From contig CAITUF010000099.1 in NCBI GenBank assembly GCA_903895475.1, positions 1 through 16,825 of the forward strand: a DNA stretch of 16,825 bases. The letters are read 5' to 3'. The stretch comes from an uncultured Opitutia bacterium (GTDB taxonomy: Bacteria; Verrucomicrobiota; Verrucomicrobiia; Opitutales; UBA953). Shown one piece after another: positions 6,748 to 14,314 of this stretch. The notes under the pieces are model-generated. The model searched no databases and was not told where the DNA came from. It saw only the letters and a list, made by a program, of their open reading frames with translations. Within the stretch, counting starts at the first letter, position 1. Every line of letters starts with the position of its first letter. The position numbers were made by a program, and so were the translations under genes.

Positions 6748-8017
6748 ACGAATCGCGATCATCGGCTCTGGGATTGGTGGGCTAGGTTGCCTCCATTTTC
6801 TCTCTGCGCACCATGACGTGACGGTCTTCGACCGGGACACGCGTCCCGGCGGCCATGCGCACACCATCGACGTGCCGGCGAACCAAGCGGGCCGGACGCA
6901 ACCGATGGACACGGGGTTCATGGTCTTCAACGAAGTGACCTACCCGCATCTCTGTCGGCTCTTCCGCGATCTCGACGTCGCCTGGAAAAAGGCGCCGATG
7001 TCGTTCTCGGTTCGCCACGACCCAACGGGGATTGAGTGGTGCGGCGCGTCCTTCAGCCATCTGTTCGCCCAGAAGCGCAACCTCTTCAGCCTGCGTTTCT
7101 GGCGGTTCCTCCTGCAGATCAAACGTTTCAACCAACTGGCCAAGACGGGCTGGCAAACCGCCGAGGCGGAAACTACGTCGCTGCGCGACTGGTGCGACCG
7201 CCATGACTTCGGCGCTGACTTCCGCGAGCTCTACCTCATCCCGATGAGTTCAGCGGTCTGGTCGACGCCACCCGAAAAGATGCTGGGCTTCCCGGCCGCC
7301 GCCCTGCTCCGTTTCTTCCATAACCACGGCTTCCTCGGACTCGACACCCAGCACCAGTGGCTGACGCCCGTCAATGGTTCCCGCACCTACGTGCAGGCCC
7401 TGCTTGAGCGGCATCCGGCAAAACTACGGCTCGGCGCAGCGGTCAGTGCAGTCCGACGGTCTGGAGACCAGGTGCTCGTCGCCACCGCCGTCGGTGAAGA
7501 AGCGTTCGACCGCGTGATCTTAGCGAGCCACGCGGACCAATCGCTCGCGCTCCTCGCCGACGCCGAGGCGACCGAACGGGCCGTCCTGCAGCCGTTCACC
7601 TACAATCAAAACGTAGCCTTAGTCCACTCGGACCCGAGCCCAATGCCCAAGGCTAAACGCGCGTGGTCAGCGTGGAACTACCAGACTTGGCGGACCGCCA
7701 GCGGCGAAGCGACTTCGACGCATTACTGGATGAACGCGTTGCAGGGCCTGGAACCGCAACGGCCTTTCTTCGTCACCATCAACCACCCAGAAAAAATCGC
7801 GGCGGACAAGGTGCTCAAGACTATCCCCGTGGAGCACCCGATGTTCTCACTCGAAGCGATGGCGGCCCAAGGAAAAGTCCAAGCCCTGAACGAACGGCCC
7901 GGCGCCCGCGTGCACTTTGCGGGGGCGTGGCAACGTTACGGCTTCCACGAGGATGGCCTCTGGTCCGCGCATCGACTCTGCAGTTTCCTACTCGGTCGCG
8001 ACGCCTGGACAGCCTAA
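6740..8017 (+). CDS. FAD/NAD(P)-binding amine-oxidase-like oxidoreductase
   Basis: A 425-residue flavoprotein of the amine oxidase/phytoene-desaturase-like fold. The N-terminus is a dinucleotide-binding Rossmann motif (IAIIGSGIGG, GxGxxG at residues 9-14), with the acidic end of the second strand at VTVFDRD (27-33) and GGHAHT at 37-42. MDTGFMVFNE (56-64 region) and the C-terminal FAD contact AGAWQRYGFHEDGLWSAH match the group of oxidoreductases found next to DUF1365 and Cfa genes. It begins at GTG 6740, overlapping the desaturase stop by 8 bases, which suggests coupled translation. Its own stop overlaps that of the opposite-strand GIDE-LemA gene by 3-4 bases. In this pathway it probably oxidises or reduces the modified acyl chain. 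A mycobacterial cluster (the Rv0447c-Rv0449c type) has, from memory, the same trio of families. Confidence 0.85.
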   Translation: MRERIAIIGSGIGGLGCLHFLSAHHDVTVFDRDTRPGGHAHTIDVPANQAGRTQPMDTGFMVFNEVTYPHLCRLFRDLDVAWKKAPMSFSVRHDPTGIEWCGASFSHLFAQKRNLFSLRFWRFLLQIKRFNQLAKTGWQTAEAETTSLRDWCDRHDFGADFRELYLIPMSSAVWSTPPEKMLGFPAAALLRFFHNHGFLGLDTQHQWLTPVNGSRTYVQALLERHPAKLRLGAAVSAVRRSGDQVLVATAVGEEAFDRVILASHADQSLALLADAEATERAVLQPFTYNQNVALVHSDPSPMPKAKRAWSAWNYQTWRTASGEATSTHYWMNALQGLEPQRPFFVTINHPEKIAADKVLKTIPVEHPMFSLEAMAAQGKVQALNERPGARVHFAGAWQRYGFHEDGLWSAHRLCSFLLGRDAWTA

Positions 8018-9369
8018 GCCTGGAACTTGAAGTCGGCGGCCTTCCGCTCAAAGCCCTGCGCCTGAAAGAGCTCGGCACGCTCCATGGAGATAATTCCCGC
8101 CACATAGGTATCGGGAATCCGCTCCAGCCGCGTGTTATAGAACGTCGTGATATCATTCGCGTAGGCCCGGGCTAACGCGATGCGGTCCTCCGTCTCGGTG
8201 AGGTGCTTCATCAGGCTATTAAAAGACTGATCCGCCTTCAGCTCAGGGTAGCTCTCCACCACCGCCAACAAAGAAGACGCAACCGCCGAAACCGGGGCCG
8301 CGCCAGCCTGCGCGCGCAAGGTCGCAATGGTCGTCTGCAAGGCGGCTTCATGGTTCCGGTAGCCCTGGAGGCAGGCGACTAGCGGAGGAATGAGGTCGGC
8401 CCGACGCTTCAACTGCACATCAATCAGCGAGTGGCCTTGGCGGACGCGATTCCGCAGGCCAACTAAACTATTGAAGACCATCCAAACCCACCCGGCGGCC
8501 CACGCGAACAAGTAGCCGGCCGCCAGCACGAAGACCGCTGGGTGGTAGAGGATAAAGAGGAAAAACTGACAAGCCACGAGGACAGCGATCAGGCCGAAGA
8601 TGTTGCATAACCAATAGGTGGTGTTCTTACCGGCGCTCACTTCGCTCTCCTTACGCGGCGTGATGATGAACATCTCCGCCTTCGGGTCCTGGACGATTTG
8701 CGGAGCCACGATGTCGGACCGCTCGGACGCCCGACCCCGAACGAACAGTTGCGTCCCAACCGGCAAACCCGATTCCCGGAATCGCCGGCGCCCAGTGGAG
8801 TCGGAAATTCCCTCTCTCGGTCCCTTGGCGAAGTAAAGGTCATCGTCACGCGAAGCCGTCTTAGAGAAAAGCTCGAGTGTTTCAAGGGCGGCCCCACGGG
8901 GATGGACCCAGAGAAAACCGAACTCATCCTTCAAGTAAAACCCTTGCGTATAGTCATTACCCGCCACGGTCGTCCAACCACTACGGAGAACTCGCCGGGT
9001 GCGGGTTCGTCCTTTATCATCCGTATAGGTTTCAGTCTCCCAGCGCTCCCACTGCTCATCGACGCTCCAATTGTAGAGGACACACGGGCGGCCCGAGAGG
9101 TAGGCCTGGAACGGGGTGGAAGTAACGCAGGCGCCCACAACCTCGACCTCGCCGATAAAGACCCCCAAGGTCTTGCTGAGCGGGGTATCGTCGAGCAAGC
9201 GACGCTTTCGGCCCGCACTGAGGCCACACAAAAGCAGGATGAATCCTAAGGCGAGGAAGATGGGACCCGCGGGGCTAAGTTCGGCGGCTAACACCTCGCC
9301 AGCATGACCCGCCTCGGTCACCTTTGGCAAGCGTAGGCGGGCACTTGCACCCGCGGGGATTCCTGCCAC
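8014..9369 (-). CDS. GIDE (E3-ligase-like)-LemA fusion membrane protein
   Basis: A membrane protein of about 451 residues from the GTG at 9369. A first transmembrane helix (GPIFLALGFILLLCGL) leads into a GIDE/MUL1-like domain, seen in DDTPLSKTLGVFIGEVEVVG, PCVLYNWSVDEQWE and GTQLFVRGRA. Two or three more hydrophobic helices follow (about residues 253-300). A LemA domain then closes the protein: VQLKRRADLIPPLV, SYPELKADQSFNSLMKHLTETEDRIALARAYAN (read in two parts) and YNTRLERIPD. Neither domain has a settled bacterial function; envelope stress or protein quality control is possible. The frame is open to an ATG at 9450, but that start would overlap the conserved beginning of DUF1365 by 69 bases. 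GTG at 9369 leaves a 12-base gap; GTG 9321 is also possible. It lies antisense inside the lipid cluster. Confidence 0.8.
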   Translation of the reverse strand: MAGIPAGASARLRLPKVTEAGHAGEVLAAELSPAGPIFLALGFILLLCGLSAGRKRRLLDDTPLSKTLGVFIGEVEVVGACVTSTPFQAYLSGRPCVLYNWSVDEQWERWETETYTDDKGRTRTRRVLRSGWTTVAGNDYTQGFYLKDEFGFLWVHPRGAALETLELFSKTASRDDDLYFAKGPREGISDSTGRRRFRESGLPVGTQLFVRGRASERSDIVAPQIVQDPKAEMFIITPRKESEVSAGKNTTYWLCNIFGLIAVLVACQFFLFILYHPAVFVLAAGYLFAWAAGWVWMVFNSLVGLRNRVRQGHSLIDVQLKRRADLIPPLVACLQGYRNHEAALQTTIATLRAQAGAAPVSAVASSLLAVVESYPELKADQSFNSLMKHLTETEDRIALARAYANDITTFYNTRLERIPDTYVAGIISMERAELFQAQGFERKAADFKFQA

Positions 9370-9381
9370 TTTAAAACCACG

Positions 9382-10233
9382 ATGGTCCGACTCTACGATG
9401 CGCAAGTCATGCACGCCCGGCTTTGGCCGAAGCGGCACGGCTTCACCCATCGGGTCTTTTGTTTTGCAGTAGAATTAAGCGCCTTTGGCCGCATCGGCGA
9501 AGGCCTCGCACTCCTCGGAGAAAAAGGCTGGGCGCCCTACCAAGTGCACGCGGCTGACTTCCTGCCGGCGGCGGCCGTCTTCGGAGCCGAAGGGGTCCCG
9601 CAGGATTTCGGGGGTCCCGCCGCGACCCTTGACCAGCGGGTGCGGGCCTTCTGTGCGGCCCATGGCGAGACGCTCGACCCGACGGCACGCATCACGCTCA
9701 TCGCGATGCCCCGGGCTTTTGGGAAAAGCTATAACCCCGTCGTCTTTTTCTTGGTCCACCAAGGCGGACGGCTCCACTGCGGCATCGCCGAAGTCCACAA
9801 CACGTTTGGCGAACGGAAGGCTTGGTTCCTAGGGCCGGACTGTCGGCGACTCGGTCCAGCCGGTGAAGAATCCCTCGTCCTCCGGACCCCTAAGCGTTTC
9901 TACGTGTCACCGTTTTCAGGCCTCGATACCGAATTTGAATTTACCCTCCGCTCGCCGGATGGCCGCCTCGCGGTCGGCGTCGACCACTTTGAAGAGGGGC
10001 GGAAGACGTTAATCAGCACATGGACTGGTCAGGCGGTCCCGCTTACGGACAGTCGGCTCGCTTGGCTGACGCTAAAAGTCCCCCTATTGATCCTCAAAGT
10101 CGTGGCCTTAATCCATCTCCATGCCGCTTGGCTTTGGCTGGTGAAAAAACTTCCTTTTCGCCGCAAGGGAGATGACATCCCCCTCCAGCGTAATCTGCGC
10201 CACCCCACCCCCGAACTCCTCCGCAAAGAATGA
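9382..10233 (+). CDS. DUF1365 family protein
   Basis: A 283-residue protein of the DUF1365 family, of unknown biochemical activity but regularly found beside an FAD oxidoreductase and a Cfa-type methyltransferase. The conserved start LYDAQVMHARLWPKRHGFTHRVF fixes the ATG at 9382. The central blocks SYNPVVFFLVH and CGIAEVHNTFGERKAW, and KRFYVSPFSGLDTEFEF further on, match the family's characteristic NPV-F, EV-NTFGE and HVSPF positions. A hydrophobic stretch around residues 228-255 may attach it to the membrane. Its stop overlaps the methyltransferase start (ATGA, 10230-10233), a coupling signal. It is separated from the FAD gene by the antisense GIDE-LemA gene, so it either has a promoter inside that gene or is on a long transcript. 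No ribosome binding site is seen. Confidence 0.88.
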   Translation: MVRLYDAQVMHARLWPKRHGFTHRVFCFAVELSAFGRIGEGLALLGEKGWAPYQVHAADFLPAAAVFGAEGVPQDFGGPAATLDQRVRAFCAAHGETLDPTARITLIAMPRAFGKSYNPVVFFLVHQGGRLHCGIAEVHNTFGERKAWFLGPDCRRLGPAGEESLVLRTPKRFYVSPFSGLDTEFEFTLRSPDGRLAVGVDHFEEGRKTLISTWTGQAVPLTDSRLAWLTLKVPLLILKVVALIHLHAAWLWLVKKLPFRRKGDDIPLQRNLRHPTPELLRKE

Positions 10234-11483
10234 CCTCCGCCGCCCCCCTTAGCATCGACGAGGCTTGCTCCCGCGGAGGCTTCGCCCGCCGGCTGGTCCT
10301 ACGCGAACTTCGTCGGATGCGCCGGTCGCAGCTGCGCCTAACCTTGCCGACGGGTGAGACGCTCGTCCTCGGCGACGCGGCCTTTACTGGAAAGCCCGCG
10401 GAGGTTCACCTCTCCGACGAAAACTTCTTCCGCCGCATCGTTCTGGCCGCGGATATCGGCCTCACCGAATCTTACATGGACGGCGAGTGGGATTCACCAG
10501 ACCTCCGTGCGGTCATTGGTTTCTTCATCCAAAACGTGGATCACACGCCGGGCATGTCCGGTTCGGCGGCGCGGGGTGCCGCCCTCGGTCTCCTGCGTAT
10601 CGCCGACCGCATCGGCCATCTGCTGCGGCCGAACTCCAAACAGGTTGTCCGCCGTAATATCTCCGAGCACTACGACGTCTCCAACGACTTCTTCCAGTTA
10701 TTCTTGGATCCATCGATGATGTATTCATCGGCCCGCTGGGAAGGCGCCACCACCCTCGAGCAGGCGCAAGCCAACAAGAACGAGTCGCTCTGCCGCTTCC
10801 TGCAGCTTAAGCCCACGGACCACGTGATCGAGATCGGCACTGGCTGGGGCGGCTGGGCCCTACACGCCGTCAAGAAATACGGCTGCCGCGTCACCTCGCT
10901 GACCATCTCGCAGGCCCAGCACGACCTCGCCGTTGAACGAGTCCGGGCGGCGGGCTTAGCTGACCGCATTACGGTGAAGCTTGAGGACTTCCGCGACCAC
11001 CAAGGCCAGTACGATAAATGCGTCTCCATCGAGATGATGGAAGCCTTAGGCCATAAATACCTCCCGGCCTTCTGCACCTCCATCGGGCGGCTCCTGAAGC
11101 CCGCGGGCCTAGCGGCCTTCCAGTATATCACCTGCCCCGATAGTCGTTACGACGAGTTCCGCCGGGGCGTCGACTTCATCCAGAAGCACATCTTCCCAGG
11201 CTCCTTACTGCTCTCGATCAACCGCGTGAACCAGCTCATGACAAAAGAGAGTGGCTTCCAGTTGCATCGCCTCGAGGAATTTGGCCTCGATTACGCGCGT
11301 ACGCTCGATGCTTGGTGCCAAGCCTTTGAGGCCAAGCTCGACCAAGTCCGCGCCATGGGCTTCGATGAACGCTTCATCCGCAAGTGGCGCCTTTATTTCC
11401 GCTACTGCGAAGCCGCCTTTGCGCACCGCAACATCGGGGTCGTCCAAGCCCTCTACGTCCGCCCCAACCACCCTTCCATCTAA
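10230..11483 (+). CDS. Cfa-type SAM-dependent fatty-acyl methyltransferase (UfaA1-like group)
   Basis: A 417-residue member of the cyclopropane-fatty-acyl-phospholipid synthase family, which moves a methyl group from SAM to the double bond of an acyl chain. The SAM-binding motif is EIGTGWGGWA (residues 201-210), and the acyl/bicarbonate pocket can be aligned with E. coli Cfa. The catalytic Glu is kept (MME at 271) and Tyr is kept (DYARTL, Tyr355). The E. coli Cys139 position is Ser (YSSARW, Ser167), and the His266 position appears to be Gln (FQYIT, Gln298). Those changes are common in the methyltransferases paired with DUF1365 and hint at a product other than a simple cyclopropane; that is inference. 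It starts within the DUF1365 stop (ATGA), and the DUF1475 gene begins one base after its stop. Confidence 0.88.
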   Translation: MTSAAPLSIDEACSRGGFARRLVLRELRRMRRSQLRLTLPTGETLVLGDAAFTGKPAEVHLSDENFFRRIVLAADIGLTESYMDGEWDSPDLRAVIGFFIQNVDHTPGMSGSAARGAALGLLRIADRIGHLLRPNSKQVVRRNISEHYDVSNDFFQLFLDPSMMYSSARWEGATTLEQAQANKNESLCRFLQLKPTDHVIEIGTGWGGWALHAVKKYGCRVTSLTISQAQHDLAVERVRAAGLADRITVKLEDFRDHQGQYDKCVSIEMMEALGHKYLPAFCTSIGRLLKPAGLAAFQYITCPDSRYDEFRRGVDFIQKHIFPGSLLLSINRVNQLMTKESGFQLHRLEEFGLDYARTLDAWCQAFEAKLDQVRAMGFDERFIRKWRLYFRYCEAAFAHRNIGVVQALYVRPNHPSI

Positions 11484-11484
11484 T

Positions 11485-11880
11485 ATGAAAACCCGTAACG
11501 CTCTCATCGTCTACTTCATCCTCGTCCTCGTCGCCATGACCTGGGTGTCGTGGTATGCCTGCACGGCACCCACCATCACATCACTGGCGCAATACGCCGC
11601 CATCACGGGCAAGGAAGGCCTCAACGTGGTGGATGGCTACGTCACCGTCTGCAGCGAGCCTTGGGGCCTCGCCACGATGTTCGATGCTTACTTCGGCTTC
11701 CTGGCGTTTTGGCTCTACGTCGCCTGGCGCGAACGCTCCGGGCTCTCGCGTGTGGTTTGGTTTGTGGCGCTGATGGCCCTCGGCAACTTTGCCATCGCTG
11801 GTTATGCGCTAGCCTGCCTCTTCACGGCCCCGGCGGACGCTAGCCTCGAAACAATCTTCTTTACCCGCAAGCAAGCCTGA
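11485..11880 (+). CDS. DUF1475 family membrane protein
   Basis: A 131-residue protein with about three or four transmembrane helices: an N-terminal one (LIVYFILVLVAMTW), a central amphipathic block, AYFGFLAFWLYVAWRER, and a third near VVWFVALMALGNFAIAGYALACLF. The stretch PWGLATMFDAYFGFL and the GN-AIAGY part match the DUF1475 family, whose function is unknown. The ATG at 11485 is chosen because it follows the methyltransferase stop by one base and gives the family's N-terminal helix; an upstream in-frame ATG at 11251 lies inside the methyltransferase gene. Its stop overlaps the DUF2062 start by one base (TGATG). Its place in the cluster suggests an accessory membrane role in lipid modification. 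Confidence 0.78.
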   Translation: MKTRNALIVYFILVLVAMTWVSWYACTAPTITSLAQYAAITGKEGLNVVDGYVTVCSEPWGLATMFDAYFGFLAFWLYVAWRERSGLSRVVWFVALMALGNFAIAGYALACLFTAPADASLETIFFTRKQA

Positions 11881-12362
11881 TGGGACGACTCCGTGCTTGG
11901 CTGAAACAGAAGGTCAGCGATCCCTTACTCGCGCTACTGAAGCGCGGCCTCTCGCCCCACGACCTCGCCTTGGCTGCCGTCGTCAGCTTCGGCGTAGCCA
12001 TTAACCCCATCATCGGGTCGACGACCGTCCTCTGCCTCATTGCAGGCCGTCTCCTGCGCCTCAACCACCTCGTGATGCAGACGGTCAACTACTTGGCTTA
12101 CCCGCTGCAGTTTATCTTACTAGTACCCTTCGTCCGACTCGGGGAGTTCATGACGGGCGCGGAGGCCCTCCCGCTCAGCCCCAGCCTCTTGATTGAAGAA
12201 TTCCAGAAGTCCTTCTGGGGGTTCGTCGCAAAATTCGGCATGGCCTATGTCCATGGGCTCTTAGGCTGGGTATTAGTCGTGCCAGTCACTTGCTTCGGCC
12301 TATACTTTTTACTCACCCGGCTCTTCCGTCGGCTTTGCACCGCCCCCTCTCCCGCTCCATGA
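11880..12362 (+). CDS. DUF2062 family membrane protein
   Basis: A 160-residue protein of the DUF2062 family, with two to three hydrophobic helices. The family signature is visible in GLSPHDLALAAVVSFGVAINPIIG, followed by a hydrophobic LAGRLLRLN stretch and a long C-terminal helix pair (WGFVAKFGMAYVHGLLGW and VVPVTCFGLYFLLTRLFRR). Function is unknown; such proteins often sit beside envelope or glycosyltransferase genes. It overlaps both neighbours, TGATG at the start and ATGA with the DUF1295 gene at the end, so it is probably co-translated and part of the same process. Confidence 0.78.
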   Translation: MGRLRAWLKQKVSDPLLALLKRGLSPHDLALAAVVSFGVAINPIIGSTTVLCLIAGRLLRLNHLVMQTVNYLAYPLQFILLVPFVRLGEFMTGAEALPLSPSLLIEEFQKSFWGFVAKFGMAYVHGLLGWVLVVPVTCFGLYFLLTRLFRRLCTAPSPAP

Positions 12363-13177
12363 ATCCTAGCCCCCTCGGACAGCTCCTCTTTGATTTCATC
12401 TACATCCTAATCCTCGCGGGGATTTTCTTCACGGCGACCTGGGTCGTGGCCAAGGTGCTCAATAACTGGTCGATCGTTGATGTCGCCTGGTCCTACGGCT
12501 TTGCACTGGTTGGCCTCTGGGTCCTCACCTCCTTCTCTTGGAACGCCCGTGACCCCTTCCTATGGCTGGCCGCAGCCACGACCGTCTGGAGCTTACGTCT
12601 CGGGACGCACCTAGCGATTCGTGTCCTCGGACACCTCGACCGTGAAGACGGTCGCTACCTGAAGATGCGGGCGGAATGGGGTAAGTGGACGGGGCTCAAG
12701 ATGTACCGCTTCTACCTCTATCAAGCCGTGGCGCTGGCCTTACTGCTTTTGCCCCTAATTTCCGCGGCCGGGTCCACGCCCAAGGAAGCCGGGCACATGG
12801 CCGCCTGGCATTGGGCCGGCCTGTTCATCTTCGCCTTGGGCATGTTGGGTGAAGGGCTCGCGGACGCCCAACTGGCCGCCTTCAAGCGCCACCCCGACAA
12901 CCGTGGAAAAGTCTGTGCGACCGGCCTCTGGGCGTGGACGCGTCACCCCAATTATTTCTTCGAATGGCTTATCTGGGTCGGCTTCGCCTTGCTGGCCTTC
13001 AACCAAAGCTACTGGGGCATCCCCGGCTTCGCCTGCGCGGGCGTTATGTACTATCTCCTCACCCGGGTAACGGGTATCCCCCTGACGGAGGCCCAGCTTT
13101 TGGCCTCCAAGGGGCCGGCTTACGCCGACTACCAAAGTCGGGTGCCGGCCTTCTGGCCACGGAAGCCCACGGCGTAA
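12359..13177 (+). CDS. DUF1295 steroid 5-alpha-reductase-like membrane protein
   Basis: A 272-residue integral membrane protein of the DUF1295 branch of the steroid 5-alpha reductase/ICMT-like fold, expected to bind NADPH and reduce an unsaturated lipid. The hallmark GLWAWTRHPNYFFEW spans residues 189-203. NNWSIVDVAWSYGF (35-48), SLRLGTHLAIR and REDGRYLKMRAEWG (95-108) are further family blocks. About six helices are apparent. The frame is open to 12290, but the ATG at 12359 overlaps the DUF2062 stop (ATGA) and gives the normal N-terminus. In this setting the likely task is reducing a methylene or enone-like acyl intermediate, an inference from fold and neighbours; the substrate is unknown. 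The second methyltransferase follows within 7-52 bases. Confidence 0.85.
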   Translation: MNPSPLGQLLFDFIYILILAGIFFTATWVVAKVLNNWSIVDVAWSYGFALVGLWVLTSFSWNARDPFLWLAAATTVWSLRLGTHLAIRVLGHLDREDGRYLKMRAEWGKWTGLKMYRFYLYQAVALALLLLPLISAAGSTPKEAGHMAAWHWAGLFIFALGMLGEGLADAQLAAFKRHPDNRGKVCATGLWAWTRHPNYFFEWLIWVGFALLAFNQSYWGIPGFACAGVMYYLLTRVTGIPLTEAQLLASKGPAYADYQSRVPAFWPRKPTA

Positions 13178-13183
13178 TTTCTG

Positions 13184-14263
13184 GTGGTCCGGGTTGCCAC
13201 CGAGAAGGAAAACGGCACTTTTCTCGGTGTGCCGCTCATCGACACCATCCTCGCCAAAGACCTCCTCCCCGACGGTGCCATCCGCTGGGGCATTCGCCGC
13301 CTGCTCAAACAGCGACTGCATGACGAACGCCCTGACGACAACGTTGAGCGCACCCGCCAAGTCGACCGCTTCGCCGCCCAACTGCGCTCGATGCCCGTCG
13401 CCGTTGAAACCCAAGCCGCCAACGAGCAGCACTACGAAGTCCCGGCCGCTTTTTATAAACTCAGTCTGGGACCCCGCCTAAAATACTCCTCCTGCTTTTA
13501 CACCACAGGAACAGAAACCATCGCCCAAGCCGAGGAAACGATGCTGGCGCTCACCTGTAAGCGGGCTGAGCTGGCCGACGGCATGGAAATCCTCGAACTC
13601 GGTTGTGGCTGGGGTTCACTCACCCTTTGGATGGCTGAGCACTACCCTAACGCCCGCATCACCGCCGTCTCCAACTCCGCCTCCCAGCGCGCCCATATCG
13701 AGGGCGAGTGCGCTCAGCGCGGTTTCCGCAACGTCCGTATCATCACGCAGGACATGAACCTCTTCGCCGCCGAAGCGAGTCGGTTTGACCGGGTGGTTTC
13801 GGTCGAGATGTTCGAGCACATGAAGAACTGGGCGGAGCTCATGCGCCGCATCGGTAGCTGGCTCAAGCCGGGCGGAAAGCTCTTTTTCCACGTCTTCACC
13901 CACCGCGACATCGCGTATCACTTCGAGCCGAAGGACGGATCCGACTGGATGTCCCGGCACTTCTTCACAGGCGGGATCATGCCCTCCAACGACCTAGCGA
14001 TGCGCTTCCAGGACGACCTTAAGCTCGAGACGCACTGGGAAGTGGAAGGTCGGCACTACGGACAGACGGCTGAGCACTGGCTACAGAATACCGATGCTCA
14101 CCGTGACGAGGTCCTGCGAATCTTTGCGGAGACGTACGGCCCAGCGCACGCCCGCAAATGGCTGGCCTACTGGCGCGTCTTCTTCATGGCCTGTGCCGAG
14201 CTCTGGAACTTCCGGGGCGGCGCGGAGTGGATGGTTTGCCACTACCGCTTCGCTAAGAAGTAA
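13184..14263 (+). CDS. Second Cfa-like SAM-dependent methyltransferase
   Basis: A methyltransferase of up to 359 residues in the Cfa/coclaurine-N-methyltransferase-like group. SAM motif I is LELGCGWG (residues 137-144), motif VSNSASQRAHIE follows, and MFEH (209-212) and FFHVFTH (234-240) supply the Glu and His expected in the active site. The aligned Cfa Cys region reads YSSCFY. An N-terminal helical region (LLPDGAIRWGIRRLLKQRL) is typical of this group. The start is uncertain: there is no ATG, GTG 13184 lies 6 bases after the DUF1295 stop, and GTG 13229 (residue 16) is also in frame and closer to the conserved start. It differs clearly from the first methyltransferase, so the two probably do different steps. 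It closes the tight part of the cluster. Confidence 0.85.
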   Translation: MVRVATEKENGTFLGVPLIDTILAKDLLPDGAIRWGIRRLLKQRLHDERPDDNVERTRQVDRFAAQLRSMPVAVETQAANEQHYEVPAAFYKLSLGPRLKYSSCFYTTGTETIAQAEETMLALTCKRAELADGMEILELGCGWGSLTLWMAEHYPNARITAVSNSASQRAHIEGECAQRGFRNVRIITQDMNLFAAEASRFDRVVSVEMFEHMKNWAELMRRIGSWLKPGGKLFFHVFTHRDIAYHFEPKDGSDWMSRHFFTGGIMPSNDLAMRFQDDLKLETHWEVEGRHYGQTAEHWLQNTDAHRDEVLRIFAETYGPAHARKWLAYWRVFFMACAELWNFRGGAEWMVCHYRFAKK

Positions 14264-14314
14264 GCCCTGTAAGTCCACGTTTGCCTCCGGGCCTTTCCAG
14301 CGTTTGCTCGGCGC

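Noticed and set aside
9345..9375. Promoter for DUF1365 (TTGCAC ... TTTAAA)
   Set aside because: The spacing is 19 bases and both boxes are poor matches; not enough to call a feature, although a promoter here is expected if the cluster is not one transcript.
12755..13432. 225-codon minus-strand open frame across the DUF1295/methyltransferase junction
   Set aside because: It spans two convincing plus-strand genes and has no domain signs.
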